Origin: Desulfobacteraceae bacterium
GTDB taxonomy: Bacteria > Desulfobacterota > Desulfobacteria > Desulfobacterales > JAABSP01
Assembly: GCA_011390035.1 (NCBI GenBank)
Contig: JAABTE010000110.1
Span: 1 to 8,093, forward strand
Direction: 5' to 3'
Length of the DNA: 8,093 nt
Below, one piece after another: positions 1 to 7,048 of the stretch. Both the position numbers and the translations under genes were made by a program. The notes under the pieces were generated by a model. That model made no database searches, was not told where the DNA came from, and was given only the letters and a program-made list of their open reading frames with translations. Positions within the stretch are counted from its first letter, which is position 1. The number at the start of each line of letters is the position of its first letter.

Positions 1-163
1 GAACTGCTGATCAAGCAGCTTAAAAAACATTTCGGCCCTCCCCCCCCGAAGCATCGTGGAGCGGCTGGAGCGCTCCAACCGGGAGATGCTGGATCTGTTT
101 GGGGAGTCCCTGTTGGATTTCAAGGATTTGAGGGACGCCGAAAGGTGGTGGAATGAGCACTGA
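1..163 (+). pseudogene. C-terminal end of a DUF4351 (Rpn/transposase-like) protein, frameshifted
   Basis: The first 13 codons read ELLIKQLKKHFGP and the last part, in the next frame, reads SIVERLERSNREMLDLFGES and ends in RWWNEH before TGA at 161-163. Together they match the usual look of DUF4351, the C-terminal domain of many Rpn-family PD-(D/E)XK nuclease or transposase-like proteins: a short helix, an FGPLP-like turn, then a helix ending in a leucine-rich segment. The two halves are in different frames. The switch lies in a run of eight C at 40-47, and a run of seven would join them. If not corrected, the first frame stops at 154-156. The start of the gene lies outside the window, so the nuclease core cannot be judged. 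A real inactivating slip and a sequencing error both fit. Family call from recall of the motif; no search was run. Confidence 0.6.
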
Positions 164-289
164 GGCGCGGGCCGGATCGTCGCAAAGAGACGGTTATGAT
201 CAAGCAGATATTGATGGAAGAGGGATGGAAGGAAGGTGCCTTTCATGGACGGCCGGATAGCCGGGGGAAAAATTCCCGGCAACATTGAA

Positions 290-307
290 AGCCCCCTGAA
301 GGGGGCT
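290..307 (-). terminator. Candidate hairpin terminator downstream of the restriction endonuclease
   Basis: AGCCCCC at 290-296 and GGGGGCT at 301-307 form a perfect 7-bp stem with a four-base loop. Read on the minus strand it is followed by TTTCAATGTT, a weak U-rich tail, so it could end minus-strand transcription about 215 bases past the endonuclease stop. A second stem, GCCGGG (260-265) with CCCGGC (275-280), lies just beyond. The tail is poor and the hairpin could equally be a structural repeat. Confidence 0.3.
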
Positions 308-354
308 CGAACATCCCACCGAGGCGCAAGGACCCGGAGAGAAGCTGTCTGAAC

Positions 355-391
355 CGCTGATTTGCGCTGATTACACTGATTTCGCTGATTT
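355..391. repeat. Short tandem repeat with ctgatt core
   Basis: Four copies of CTGATT start at 357, 367, 376 and 385, spaced 10, 9 and 9 bases, separated by gcg/aca/tcg-type triplets. A weaker copy may lie just upstream at 345-352. The tract is AT-richer than its surroundings. It lies between a DUF4351 remnant and a restriction gene, so it may belong to a dispersed intergenic repeat family; that is an inference. Confidence 0.6.
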
Positions 392-520
392 TTCCTTCCG
401 AATGCCTATCCTCATTCATGCATGGGTACATCTGATGGCGGAGCTGTCCCTGTACAAGAATCAACCATGCCGTCAGAGCGCTTCTGCTTGAAACCATCTG
501 GATTCTCGCCTTCTTCTCGA

Positions 521-1321
521 TCAGTTTTCAAGCGTTCTTAATCCTCTGCAACGCGGGAATGTGGAGCATCCCCAAAACCTTTGACCGCTTTTCGGACCTG
601 TTTTGGCTGTTCTTAAAACCATTCCGCTCCCGCATCTCGGGCAGGTCGGCCGCCGCTCCTCCCTCCTTTCAGGAAAGCTGATGTCATTTATATCTCGGCC
701 CTTCCGGACCTCGGCGATCAGCCCCATCAGATCCTTGCCTTCCACGATCTTAATGGGCTTGCCTTCTAAAAAATCCCTTGCCGGCCGGGTGAGGGTTCCC
801 GACGTGATCAGGATGCCTCCGCTGGCATTTTCCGATATGATAACCCCATAAAACTCCCTTGCGGTCTTGACATCGACCTTGTACGCCTTCCAGTGCTTGC
901 ACTGCACCAGAACTTGTTCGCCATTTTTGCGCAGGCGCAAATCGACTCCGCCATCCGGCCCGTTATCCCTGTTTTCCGACACAGCGTACCCTTTTCTTCT
1001 ATAAGCCTCTCCCACAAGGGTCTCAAAGCGTCTCCAGTCCAAGGATCGAACGCTATCGATGCCTTTCTGCTGGTCGAGCAACCGATGCTTGCGCCAGGAG
1101 AGAATGGCGGATACGGGAGCCGGGACTATGAAGAAGAGCGCTGCCATCGGCGCGATATTGGGGGCCGCATGAAGAAAAGCTTGAGATGCCATCGCCTCTG
1201 ATTGAAAAAGGGGGGCGATGTATTTCAACGCGACATAGGAGCCTATGGACAGGCTAACGCTCACCCACCAGGGCAGGTAGCAGAGGATTTCTAAAATCGA
1301 TTCGTCTTTTTTTCGTCTCAT
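521..1321 (-). CDS. Membrane-anchored Mrr-type restriction endonuclease with C4 zinc ribbon
   Basis: 266 aa. Two hydrophobic segments (about residues 12-38 and 52-74) anchor the N-terminus. An Mrr-like PD-(D/E)XK nuclease domain follows at about 94-203, starting at DWRRFETLVGEAYRRKGY. The visible active-site elements are Glu100, the GPDGGVDL motif with Asp127, and QCK at 140-142 with Lys142. The C-terminal 227-266 is a topoisomerase-type zinc ribbon with Cys227, Cys230, Cys252 and Cys258. The family is usually annotated as type IV restriction endonuclease, cutting modified DNA; the actual target here is unknown. All key residues are present, so it is probably intact. The ATG at 1319-1321 has a weak AAGG five to seven bases upstream. 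The region reads less GC-rich than the operon beside it, and with the neighbouring DUF4351 remnant this suggests an acquired defence patch. No promoter could be assigned in the 149-base gap upstream. Confidence 0.85.
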   Translation of the reverse strand: MRRKKDESILEILCYLPWWVSVSLSIGSYVALKYIAPLFQSEAMASQAFLHAAPNIAPMAALFFIVPAPVSAILSWRKHRLLDQQKGIDSVRSLDWRRFETLVGEAYRRKGYAVSENRDNGPDGGVDLRLRKNGEQVLVQCKHWKAYKVDVKTAREFYGVIISENASGGILITSGTLTRPARDFLEGKPIKIVEGKDLMGLIAEVRKGRDINDISFPERREERRPTCPRCGSGMVLRTAKTGPKSGQRFWGCSTFPRCRGLRTLEN

Positions 1322-1470
1322 GGACCTTTTCCGGGGGATCGCCCCTGTTCAACCGCAAGGCATTGAATGCGCTTGGCGCCTCGATATCATTGATTTTGCA
1401 TCACTAACACATCGGATGCCAACGCGCAAGAAGAATATAGTTGCAAATGCCTTTTTCAATGCGCCCAGCC

Positions 1471-2874
<1,404 letters not shown>

Positions 2875-2937
2875 AAATCTATATTCCCCGTTCCCGTTGC
2901 GTTTGTTATCCTGCGCCGCCGGCGCCCCGGCCTTTTA

Positions 2938-2977
2938 TCGGGCCTAATCCGTTTCCATCGAGCCTAATCCGTTTCCA
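2938..2977 (-). repeat. 20-bp tandem duplication spanning the kinase stop codon
   Basis: The + strand copies 2938-2957 (TCGGGCCTAATCCGTTTCCA) and 2958-2977 (TCGAGCCTAATCCGTTTCCA) match at 19 of 20 positions and are directly adjacent. The 2958-2977 copy holds the last codons of the histidine kinase and its TAG (2964-2966); the other copy lies just downstream in the gap before the response regulator, including a second TAG in the same relative place. It looks like a recent slippage duplication. Confidence 0.9.
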
Positions 2978-4106
2978 CAGGCAGCAGCACCGTGAAAACC
3001 GAGCCCTGTCCCGGCTCGCTTTCCACCAGGATATCGCCGCCGTGGCTCTTGATGATGCCGTAACTGACGGACAGCCCCAGCCCCGTGCCCTCCCCCGTGG
3101 ATTTGGTGGTGAAAAACGGATCGAAGATGCGCGGCAGGTTCCTGGCCTCGATGCCGTAGCCCGTGTCCCGCACCGAAATGGCCACCCGCCCCTCGTCTGC
3201 CTCGAACCGGGTGGAAAGGGTGATGGCGCCGCCGTCGCCCACCGCGTGGCGGGCGTTCATGAGCAGGTTGATGAGCACCTGCTTGATCTTTTTTTCGTCC
3301 ATCAGCACGGGCGGCACGTTGGGATCGTACTCCCGGTGGATGGCCGTGCCCTCCAGCTTGGAGTGGTGCCGCACGAAATTGAGGGTTTCGTCCAGGGCGG
3401 CGTGGATCTGGACCATCTCCTTTTTCGGCTTGGAGCTGCGGGAAAAATTGAGCAGGTCCGCCACGATGGACTTGCAGTTCTTCACATGCTTTTCGATGGT
3501 TTTCAGATCCTCGTACCGCTGGCTGTCCCGGTCCTCGCCCCGCAGCAGGAGCTGGGTGTAGCCCAGGATGATGCCCAGCGGGTTGTTGATCTCATGGGCC
3601 ACGCCCGCGGACAACTGACCGATGGAGGCCAGCCGGTCGGCCTGGGCCATCTGCTTTTCGGACTGGGCCAGGGCGGCGGTGCGCTCGGCCACCATGCGCT
3701 CTAAGTTCTGATTCATGTAAAGCAGCTTGGAATGGGTCTCCTGAAGGGCCTGCCGGTCCGTCAGGATCTGGTTGTGGATCTTCCACACCCGCTCGAAAAA
3801 AAGCGTCACCGCGCCCACGATGGTGAGCATGAAGGTGTTGATGGTGCCGCTGTAGGCGGAGATCTCTTGCCAGATATCGGTATGTCGGGTCAGGTACAGG
3901 ATCTGCTTCAGGATATGGCCGGCGGACCGGGAAACGGCAAAGCCCCCAAGGGCCATGCATACCCACAACATATAGGTCCAGATCAGGTTCTGGGGATTCT
4001 TCCTTTTCAGATCCCACACATGGCGAAGGCACAGGGCGGAAAATACGATCATCAGGGCCGATCCGAAAAGATCCACCGTGAAAATGGGCAGGGCGGAAAT
4101 CGTCAC
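2964..4106 (-). CDS. Membrane sensor histidine kinase
   Basis: 380 aa. The N-terminal part has about three membrane segments (11-29, 41-58, 88-106) without a large extracytoplasmic domain, so the signal may be sensed within the membrane or through a partner. A coiled coil (about 110-160) leads into HisKA with phospho-acceptor His171 in AGVAHEINNPLG. The HATPase domain follows: N box with Asn284 (INLLMNARHAV), G1 DTGYGIE with Asp314, the FDPFFTTK segment, and G2 GEGTGLGL (338-345). All catalytic motifs are present. The start is GTG (4104-4106), with only a weak AAGG upstream; an in-frame TGA at 4134-4136, the stop of the preceding gene, lies 27 bases upstream and excludes an earlier start. It precedes the NtrC-type regulator, its probable partner. 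The signal is unknown. Confidence 0.93.
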   Translation of the reverse strand: MTISALPIFTVDLFGSALMIVFSALCLRHVWDLKRKNPQNLIWTYMLWVCMALGGFAVSRSAGHILKQILYLTRHTDIWQEISAYSGTINTFMLTIVGAVTLFFERVWKIHNQILTDRQALQETHSKLLYMNQNLERMVAERTAALAQSEKQMAQADRLASIGQLSAGVAHEINNPLGIILGYTQLLLRGEDRDSQRYEDLKTIEKHVKNCKSIVADLLNFSRSSKPKKEMVQIHAALDETLNFVRHHSKLEGTAIHREYDPNVPPVLMDEKKIKQVLINLLMNARHAVGDGGAITLSTRFEADEGRVAISVRDTGYGIEARNLPRIFDPFFTTKSTGEGTGLGLSVSYGIIKSHGGDILVESEPGQGSVFTVLLPVETD

Positions 4107-4133
4107 GACCGGCGCGCCTTCATTCCCATCGGC

Positions 4134-4682
4134 TCAGCTCCGCTCCGCCAGGCGCCGCAGCCCCGCGTACAGCATGGCAAGGGCGGGCACGCACAGCAGG
4201 TGATCGAGCTTCATTGCGTAGTAGAGGCCGGCAAGCCATTCGTGTCCGGGCGGCGCGGTCACGGTCATGGTCCAGGCGCCCACGCGCCGGGTGGTTACCA
4301 GCAGCAGGTGCTCATCCAGAAGATGGACCATGAAGGCGTCTGCCGACCAGAGGATGAACAGCACCGCCGAATAGCCGATCTGGCGCCATCCCGGATCATT
4401 GGTCAGGCCCCGCTGGCGCAGCCAGTAGATCAGAATTCCCATGGAAAAGATGAAGAAAATATGGGAAAGCTGATGGACATACAGTCCCTCCACGCCCACA
4501 TGGCCCTGGGTGGCCTGGGCCGCCCTTGGCGCGGCCAGCCATAAGCCCGCCCCCAGGGCGGCGAACAGGGCGGGCCGGACCTGAAACCGCCGGACCCGAA
4601 ACCACCGGAACTGAAACCCCCGGGCCCGAAACAGATGGACCCGAAATCGACGGCCCCGCCACGCCTCCGCTGGGCTTTTCAT
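4134..4682 (-). CDS. Small polytopic membrane protein with repeat-bearing leader, function unknown
   Basis: 182 aa from the chosen ATG at 4680-4682, which has GGGAGG with about 10 bases of spacing; an ATG at 4698-4700 would add six residues but has its purine stretch too close. Residues 13-37 are five pentapeptides of the form F-[RQ]-x-[RH]-x (FRVHL, FRARG, FQFRW, FRVRR, FQVRP), encoded by a 15-bp minisatellite. A hydrophobic core follows (38-51), then an AQA site near 57, so the basic repeats form an extended n-region of a signal peptide or first membrane segment. Three more membrane segments lie at about 70-90, 102-120 and 151-175. Histidines cluster in or near membranes (61, 70, 74, 120, 125, 161), notably in HVGVEGLYVHQLSH, and could bind heme or metal; that is inference. 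It directly precedes the histidine kinase, in the same frame, and may be a sensing partner. The family was not recognised. Confidence 0.75.
   Translation of the reverse strand: MKSPAEAWRGRRFRVHLFRARGFQFRWFRVRRFQVRPALFAALGAGLWLAAPRAAQATQGHVGVEGLYVHQLSHIFFIFSMGILIYWLRQRGLTNDPGWRQIGYSAVLFILWSADAFMVHLLDEHLLLVTTRRVGAWTMTVTAPPGHEWLAGLYYAMKLDHLLCVPALAMLYAGLRRLAERS
4576..4650. repeat. Five-copy 15-bp minisatellite within a coding region
   Basis: Five imperfect 15-base units start at 4576, 4591, 4606, 4621 and 4636. The shared core is GGACC(C/T)GAAAC, with GAAA at 4583, 4598, 4613, 4628 and 4643, exactly 15 apart. A degenerate sixth unit follows at 4651. Because the period is a multiple of three the frame is kept: it encodes repeated F-[RQ]-x-[RH]-x on the minus strand and stays open in other frames too. 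Confidence 0.9.
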
Positions 4683-4713
4683 GGAGATCAGGCCTCCCAT
4701 GCCCCTTGCGGCA

Positions 4714-5343
4714 TCAGACCCCGCCCGCGGCTCCCCTGGCCGTTTCCGTCGATGACGCGCCCGCGGAAATCTCCGACAGGGAGAGCATCTTTTCCCCTTC
4801 CATTCCCGGCCCGATCCACTTGTCGATGTTGCGGAAATAGGGCAGCCGCCGCTTCACCTTGCCGAACAGAATATAGGCGAGGATGTAAAGGGGAAAGAAG
4901 CTGAAGGTGTAGCCTACGCTGTCGCCCACGCCGGGCAGGGCCAGGGGCAGCGCGAAATCGATGCCTGCAAAGCGCGAATCCAGCCATGCCAGGGCAAAGG
5001 GAATGGGCCAGAAGCCGGAGGCCGAAAGGGCGACCTGGGAAAAGAACAGCTTGCCGAAGGCGTCGTTGGCCTGCCGGTTGCACGCCTTGTAGGCCGCCTT
5101 GTCCCTGGAAAGCAGCGCCCGGATGGAGCTGTTGTGCATCCGCACCATCTCCCGGTTGTCGCCGTCGATCCACCGCCGGTTCATCCGGTAGGCCACCGAA
5201 AGGGTGAACTGGCCCACCATCACGCAGGTGACCGCCAGGCAGAAGGCTCCCAGCAGGTATCCGAAAATGGGGGCTCCGGGAATGCGAAACGGATAGATCA
5301 GGAACGCATCCACCACTAAATAGGCCGCGTCGATAAAGCTCAT
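4714..5343 (-). CDS. Small membrane protein, function unknown (Oxa1/DUF106-like topology possible)
   Basis: 209 aa with three clear membrane segments (about 26-52, 98-121, 143-162). Between the first and second is a charged, helical stretch of about 45 residues (53-97, RMNRRWIDGDNREMVRMHNS and on), and the C-terminal 40 residues are polar. The layout of one membrane helix, a polar helical hairpin and two more membrane helices recalls the EMC3/DUF106 branch of the Oxa1/YidC superfamily. This is a topology impression only; no diagnostic motif was seen. The ATG at 5341-5343 has only AGGA about 11-15 bases upstream, so translation may be weak or coupled. It lies 125 bases behind the transporter gene and 31 bases before the next membrane-protein gene, so it is likely part of the same operon and may be a transporter accessory or sensor component. 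Confidence 0.75.
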   Translation of the reverse strand: MSFIDAAYLVVDAFLIYPFRIPGAPIFGYLLGAFCLAVTCVMVGQFTLSVAYRMNRRWIDGDNREMVRMHNSSIRALLSRDKAAYKACNRQANDAFGKLFFSQVALSASGFWPIPFALAWLDSRFAGIDFALPLALPGVGDSVGYTFSFFPLYILAYILFGKVKRRLPYFRNIDKWIGPGMEGEKMLSLSEISAGASSTETARGAAGGV

Positions 5344-5405
5344 GCTTGTCTTTTCCTATTTTTTCTCTTGTTCGTTTCCTCTTCCATGGCCGCGCCGGGG
5401 GCGAG

Positions 5406-5435
5406 CCGCCCGGAGGCGACACGCCGGCCGGGCGG
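5406..5435 (-). promoter_or_regulatory. Strong intercistronic hairpin after the transporter gene
   Basis: CCGCCCGG (5406-5413) and CCGGGCGG (5428-5435) are perfect 8-base inverted arms. Inside, GGCG (5415-5418) pairs with CGCC (5422-5425) around a three-base loop, giving about 12 G-C pairs with small bulges. There is no U-tract, so it is not a standard terminator. In the transporter-209-aa gap it could protect the upstream message or partly attenuate the downstream genes. Confidence 0.55.
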
Positions 5436-5468
5436 ACATGGGCCGATCTTCCCCGATCCCCCGCGTCA

Positions 5469-6644
5469 TCAGAACGGCGGAACGATGCTGTAGCCCAGAA
5501 AGCCCTTGGTGGAGTACCGCAGGCCCACATACAGGGCCAGCACCACGAACAGGCGCTTCAGCCAGATGTCCGGGATGTACTTTGAGGTTCTCGGGCCGAT
5601 CATGGACCCCACGAAGATGCCGATCAGCTCCATGCCGATGAGGGGCCAGTGGACCGGCACACTCTTTAAGAACATGTAGGTAAATATGCTGGTGATCATG
5701 CCGATGAGTACGCTTAAAGCCGAGGTGCCCGCCACCAGGAACATTGGAAGGCCCGCGATGCTGGTGAGGAACGGCACGAACAGGAAGCCGCCGCCGATGC
5801 CCAGAAAGGCGGCCAGGCCGGCGATGAAAAAGCCGCCGATGACCGGGATGATGGGTCGGAAGTTGAACTCCACGCCGTAAAAGGTGAAAGAGATCCGACC
5901 CACGCCCCACTTTAGCACCCGCACGCCGCACTCTTCCGGCGCAAGGGTGGAGCACTTGTTGATGTTGGCCTCCTCGAAAGCCTTGGCCGCGGCCTTGGCT
6001 TCCTTCTTGCCGGCCTGCCCCCTCGGGGTGGTCTCATAGAACAGGAAGCCGCCGATGATAAAAACGATCAGGCCGAAGAAGCCCAGATAATCCTTCAGGG
6101 AGATCTTGCCCGCCGAAAGCATGGGCACCAGGTAGGAGCCGAGGATCGAGCCGATGGCCAGGCAGATGGCAAGGGGCAGCACCAGCCGGCCCATCCGGAA
6201 ATAGTTGAAGCTGCTCACCGCCGCGGAAAGCCCCACCATCCACTGGTTGGACACCCGGATGCTGTCGGTGATCAGGCTGTTTAACGCAGGCGAGGTCTTC
6301 TTGAAATCCCGGGCGTAGTCGGCCAGGCCGAATACGGTCAGGTGGCCCACGCCGGACATGATGCCGCCGAAGGCGCCCACCGTGGAAAAGATCCATCCCA
6401 CCCACACGGCCCAGAGGAAGGCCAGGACCATGTTGGGGTTCGGCGCGCCGGGAATGCCGAGAAAGCCGGGCTCTCCATCGACGGGAATCTCGCCGGTGGC
6501 CGCTCCCCGGGGCGCGGCGGCGATGGCGTCGGCAAGCTCATCGGCCCGGGCCGCCGAGGCGAAAAGGATGGGCGACAGCACAAAAAGGCCCACCATGGCG
6601 ACAATCAGGGATTTTACGACTGTTTTGGACACTGTTTTAGACAT
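5469..6644 (-). CDS. TSUP (TauE/SafE) family sulfur-compound transporter
   Basis: 391 aa, longer than the usual 250-300. It begins with a signal-peptide-like segment (hydrophobic 13-30, ASAARA before Asp35) and a short extracytoplasmic stretch, then two TauE/SafE halves of several membrane helices each. The N-half carries the glycine motif STVGAFGGIMSGVGHL (87-102); the C-half carries FLGIGGGFLFVPFL (280-293) followed by VAGTSALSVLIG. A loop of about 55 residues between halves (205-260) is alanine/lysine-rich and has Cys231 and Cys239. TSUP proteins move sulfite, sulfonates, sulfoacetate or related anions, or act as exporters; the substrate here cannot be read from sequence. The ATG at 6642-6644 has an excellent GGAGGT (6649-6654) five bases upstream. 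It is the first gene of the operon, about 126 bases behind the predicted sigma54 start site. Confidence 0.9.
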   Translation of the reverse strand: MSKTVSKTVVKSLIVAMVGLFVLSPILFASAARADELADAIAAAPRGAATGEIPVDGEPGFLGIPGAPNPNMVLAFLWAVWVGWIFSTVGAFGGIMSGVGHLTVFGLADYARDFKKTSPALNSLITDSIRVSNQWMVGLSAAVSSFNYFRMGRLVLPLAICLAIGSILGSYLVPMLSAGKISLKDYLGFFGLIVFIIGGFLFYETTPRGQAGKKEAKAAAKAFEEANINKCSTLAPEECGVRVLKWGVGRISFTFYGVEFNFRPIIPVIGGFFIAGLAAFLGIGGGFLFVPFLTSIAGLPMFLVAGTSALSVLIGMITSIFTYMFLKSVPVHWPLIGMELIGIFVGSMIGPRTSKYIPDIWLKRLFVVLALYVGLRYSTKGFLGYSIVPPF

Positions 6645-6648
6645 GGAT

Positions 6649-6654
6649 ACCTCC
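6649..6654 (-). promoter_or_regulatory. Ribosome binding site of the TSUP gene
   Basis: GGAGGT on the minus strand, four to five bases before ATG 6642-6644; it fixes the transporter start. Confidence 0.85.
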
Positions 6655-6764
6655 GTTTGCAGGTTTGGGAAAATGTGTCGAACAGATCCGCTTGAAGCGA
6701 TACCGATGAAATAGAAACAACGGAAAACGTCGGGCTCATCACCTCCTATCCGGTCCGCCTCCGG

Positions 6765-6781
6765 TTTGATCCCCGATCAAA
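6765..6781. promoter_or_regulatory. Palindrome TTTGATC-CCC-GATCAAA over the predicted start site
   Basis: Perfect 7-base arms around CCC. It spans roughly -11 to +6 of the predicted minus-strand sigma54 transcript (start near 6770) and touches the -12 element, so it could be an operator or a stem at the very 5' end of the message. Confidence 0.45.
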
Positions 6782-6796
6782 GCAAAGCCCGTGCCA
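6781..6796 (-). promoter_or_regulatory. Sigma54 (-24/-12) promoter of the TSUP-kinase-regulator operon
   Basis: The minus strand reads TGGCACGGGCTTTGCT, a complete match to TGGCACG-N4-TTGCW with GG and GC ten bases apart. The predicted start is near 6770, giving a leader of about 126 bases before the transporter ATG. Confidence 0.85.
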
Positions 6797-6843
6797 TTTC
6801 TCCTCCCCGAAATCAGACGCCCGCGCCTTGATCCCGCTCCCAG

Positions 6844-6879
6844 TTGTTTTATATTGTTATATCAACAAGTTAAAAACAA
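6844..6879. promoter_or_regulatory. Nested AT-rich dyad containing a consensus IHF site
   Basis: Outer arms TTGTT (6844-6848) and AACAA (6875-6879) and inner arms TTGTT (6854-6858) and AACAA (6864-6868) share nearly the same centre (6861). Bases 6860-6872, TATCAACAAGTTA, fit the IHF consensus WATCAA-N4-TTR exactly. The site lies about 90-100 bases upstream of the minus-strand start site, between the sigma54 promoter and the enhancer-like dyads, where a DNA bend would help looping. Confidence 0.55.
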
Positions 6880-6880
6880 G

Positions 6881-6938
6881 CCTTCCCCCGGCCCCCGGGG
6901 GCGGAAAACGCTGGCCCGCCCGATGGCCCCGGGGAAGG
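6881..6938. repeat. GC-rich inverted repeats, including a perfect 12-bp palindrome
   Basis: GCCCCCGGGGGC at 6891-6902 is a perfect palindrome, and CCTTCCCC (6881-6888) pairs with GGGGAAGG (6931-6938). They separate the IHF-like island from the enhancer-like dyads. Role unknown; no U-tract follows, so a terminator is unlikely. Confidence 0.5.
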
Positions 6939-6943
6939 GCAAG

Positions 6944-6961
6944 CGCAACAAAAATATTGCG
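6944..6961. promoter_or_regulatory. Enhancer-like dyad, copy 1 (CGCAA-N8-TTGCG)
   Basis: Perfect 5-base arms CGCAA and TTGCG around an A-rich 8-base spacer. The 17 bases 6944-6960 recur in inverted orientation at 7032-7048 with one mismatch. It is about 175-190 bases upstream of the minus-strand sigma54 start, a normal distance for NtrC-type activators. Confidence 0.5.
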
Positions 6962-7030
6962 AATCATCGACCAGATCTGCAACATCCCGATACTCTTCCG
7001 ATTTTAAGCATCGCAATAAAAAGCTTCCGA

Positions 7031-7048
7031 TGCAATATTTTTTTTGCG
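7031..7048. promoter_or_regulatory. Enhancer-like dyad, copy 2 (inverted copy)
   Basis: The minus strand reads CGCAA-N8-TTGCA, matching copy 1 at 16 of 17 bases over 7032-7048. Centres of the two copies are about 87 bases apart. It is about 145-160 bases upstream of the predicted + strand sigma54 start. Confidence 0.5.

Larger units (their letters stand above)
164..520. other. Gene-free stretch between DUF4351 remnant and restriction endonuclease
   Basis: No convincing gene is seen in these 357 bases. The stretch holds two hairpins (260-280 and 290-307) and a short ctgatt tandem repeat (355-391), described separately. An 84-codon minus-strand frame (243-497) covers the repeat and hairpins, has no recognisable domain and no good ribosome site, and is probably chance. 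A short + frame from ATG 196 (starting MIKQILMEEGWKEG) resembles the low-complexity linkers of Rpn-type proteins but is too short to call. Confidence 0.5.

Noticed and set aside
243..497. 84-codon minus-strand frame
   Set aside because: It runs through the ctgatt repeat and two hairpins, has no recognisable domain and no ribosome site.
1322..1470. Promoter for the restriction gene or terminator for the regulator
   Set aside because: Some AT-rich hexamers such as TATATT are present on the minus strand, but no pair has acceptable spacing, and no hairpin with a U-tract follows the regulator stop.
2911..2923. Short GC stem GCGCC-GCC-GGCGC in the kinase-regulator gap
   Set aside because: Only five pairs with no U-tract; common by chance at this GC content.
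4134..4136. TGA as selenocysteine joining the small protein and kinase
   Set aside because: No convincing SECIS-like hairpin was seen and neither protein needs a redox residue there; kept only as a low-interest frame observation.
3042..4544. Long + strand frames opposite the kinase and the small membrane protein
   Set aside because: Shadows in GC-rich DNA; no domains, and the minus strand explains the region.
4688..5530. 280-codon minus-strand frame overlapping the 209-aa membrane protein
   Set aside because: Arginine/proline/glycine-rich composition typical of an out-of-frame reading; the 209-aa frame has clean membrane helices.
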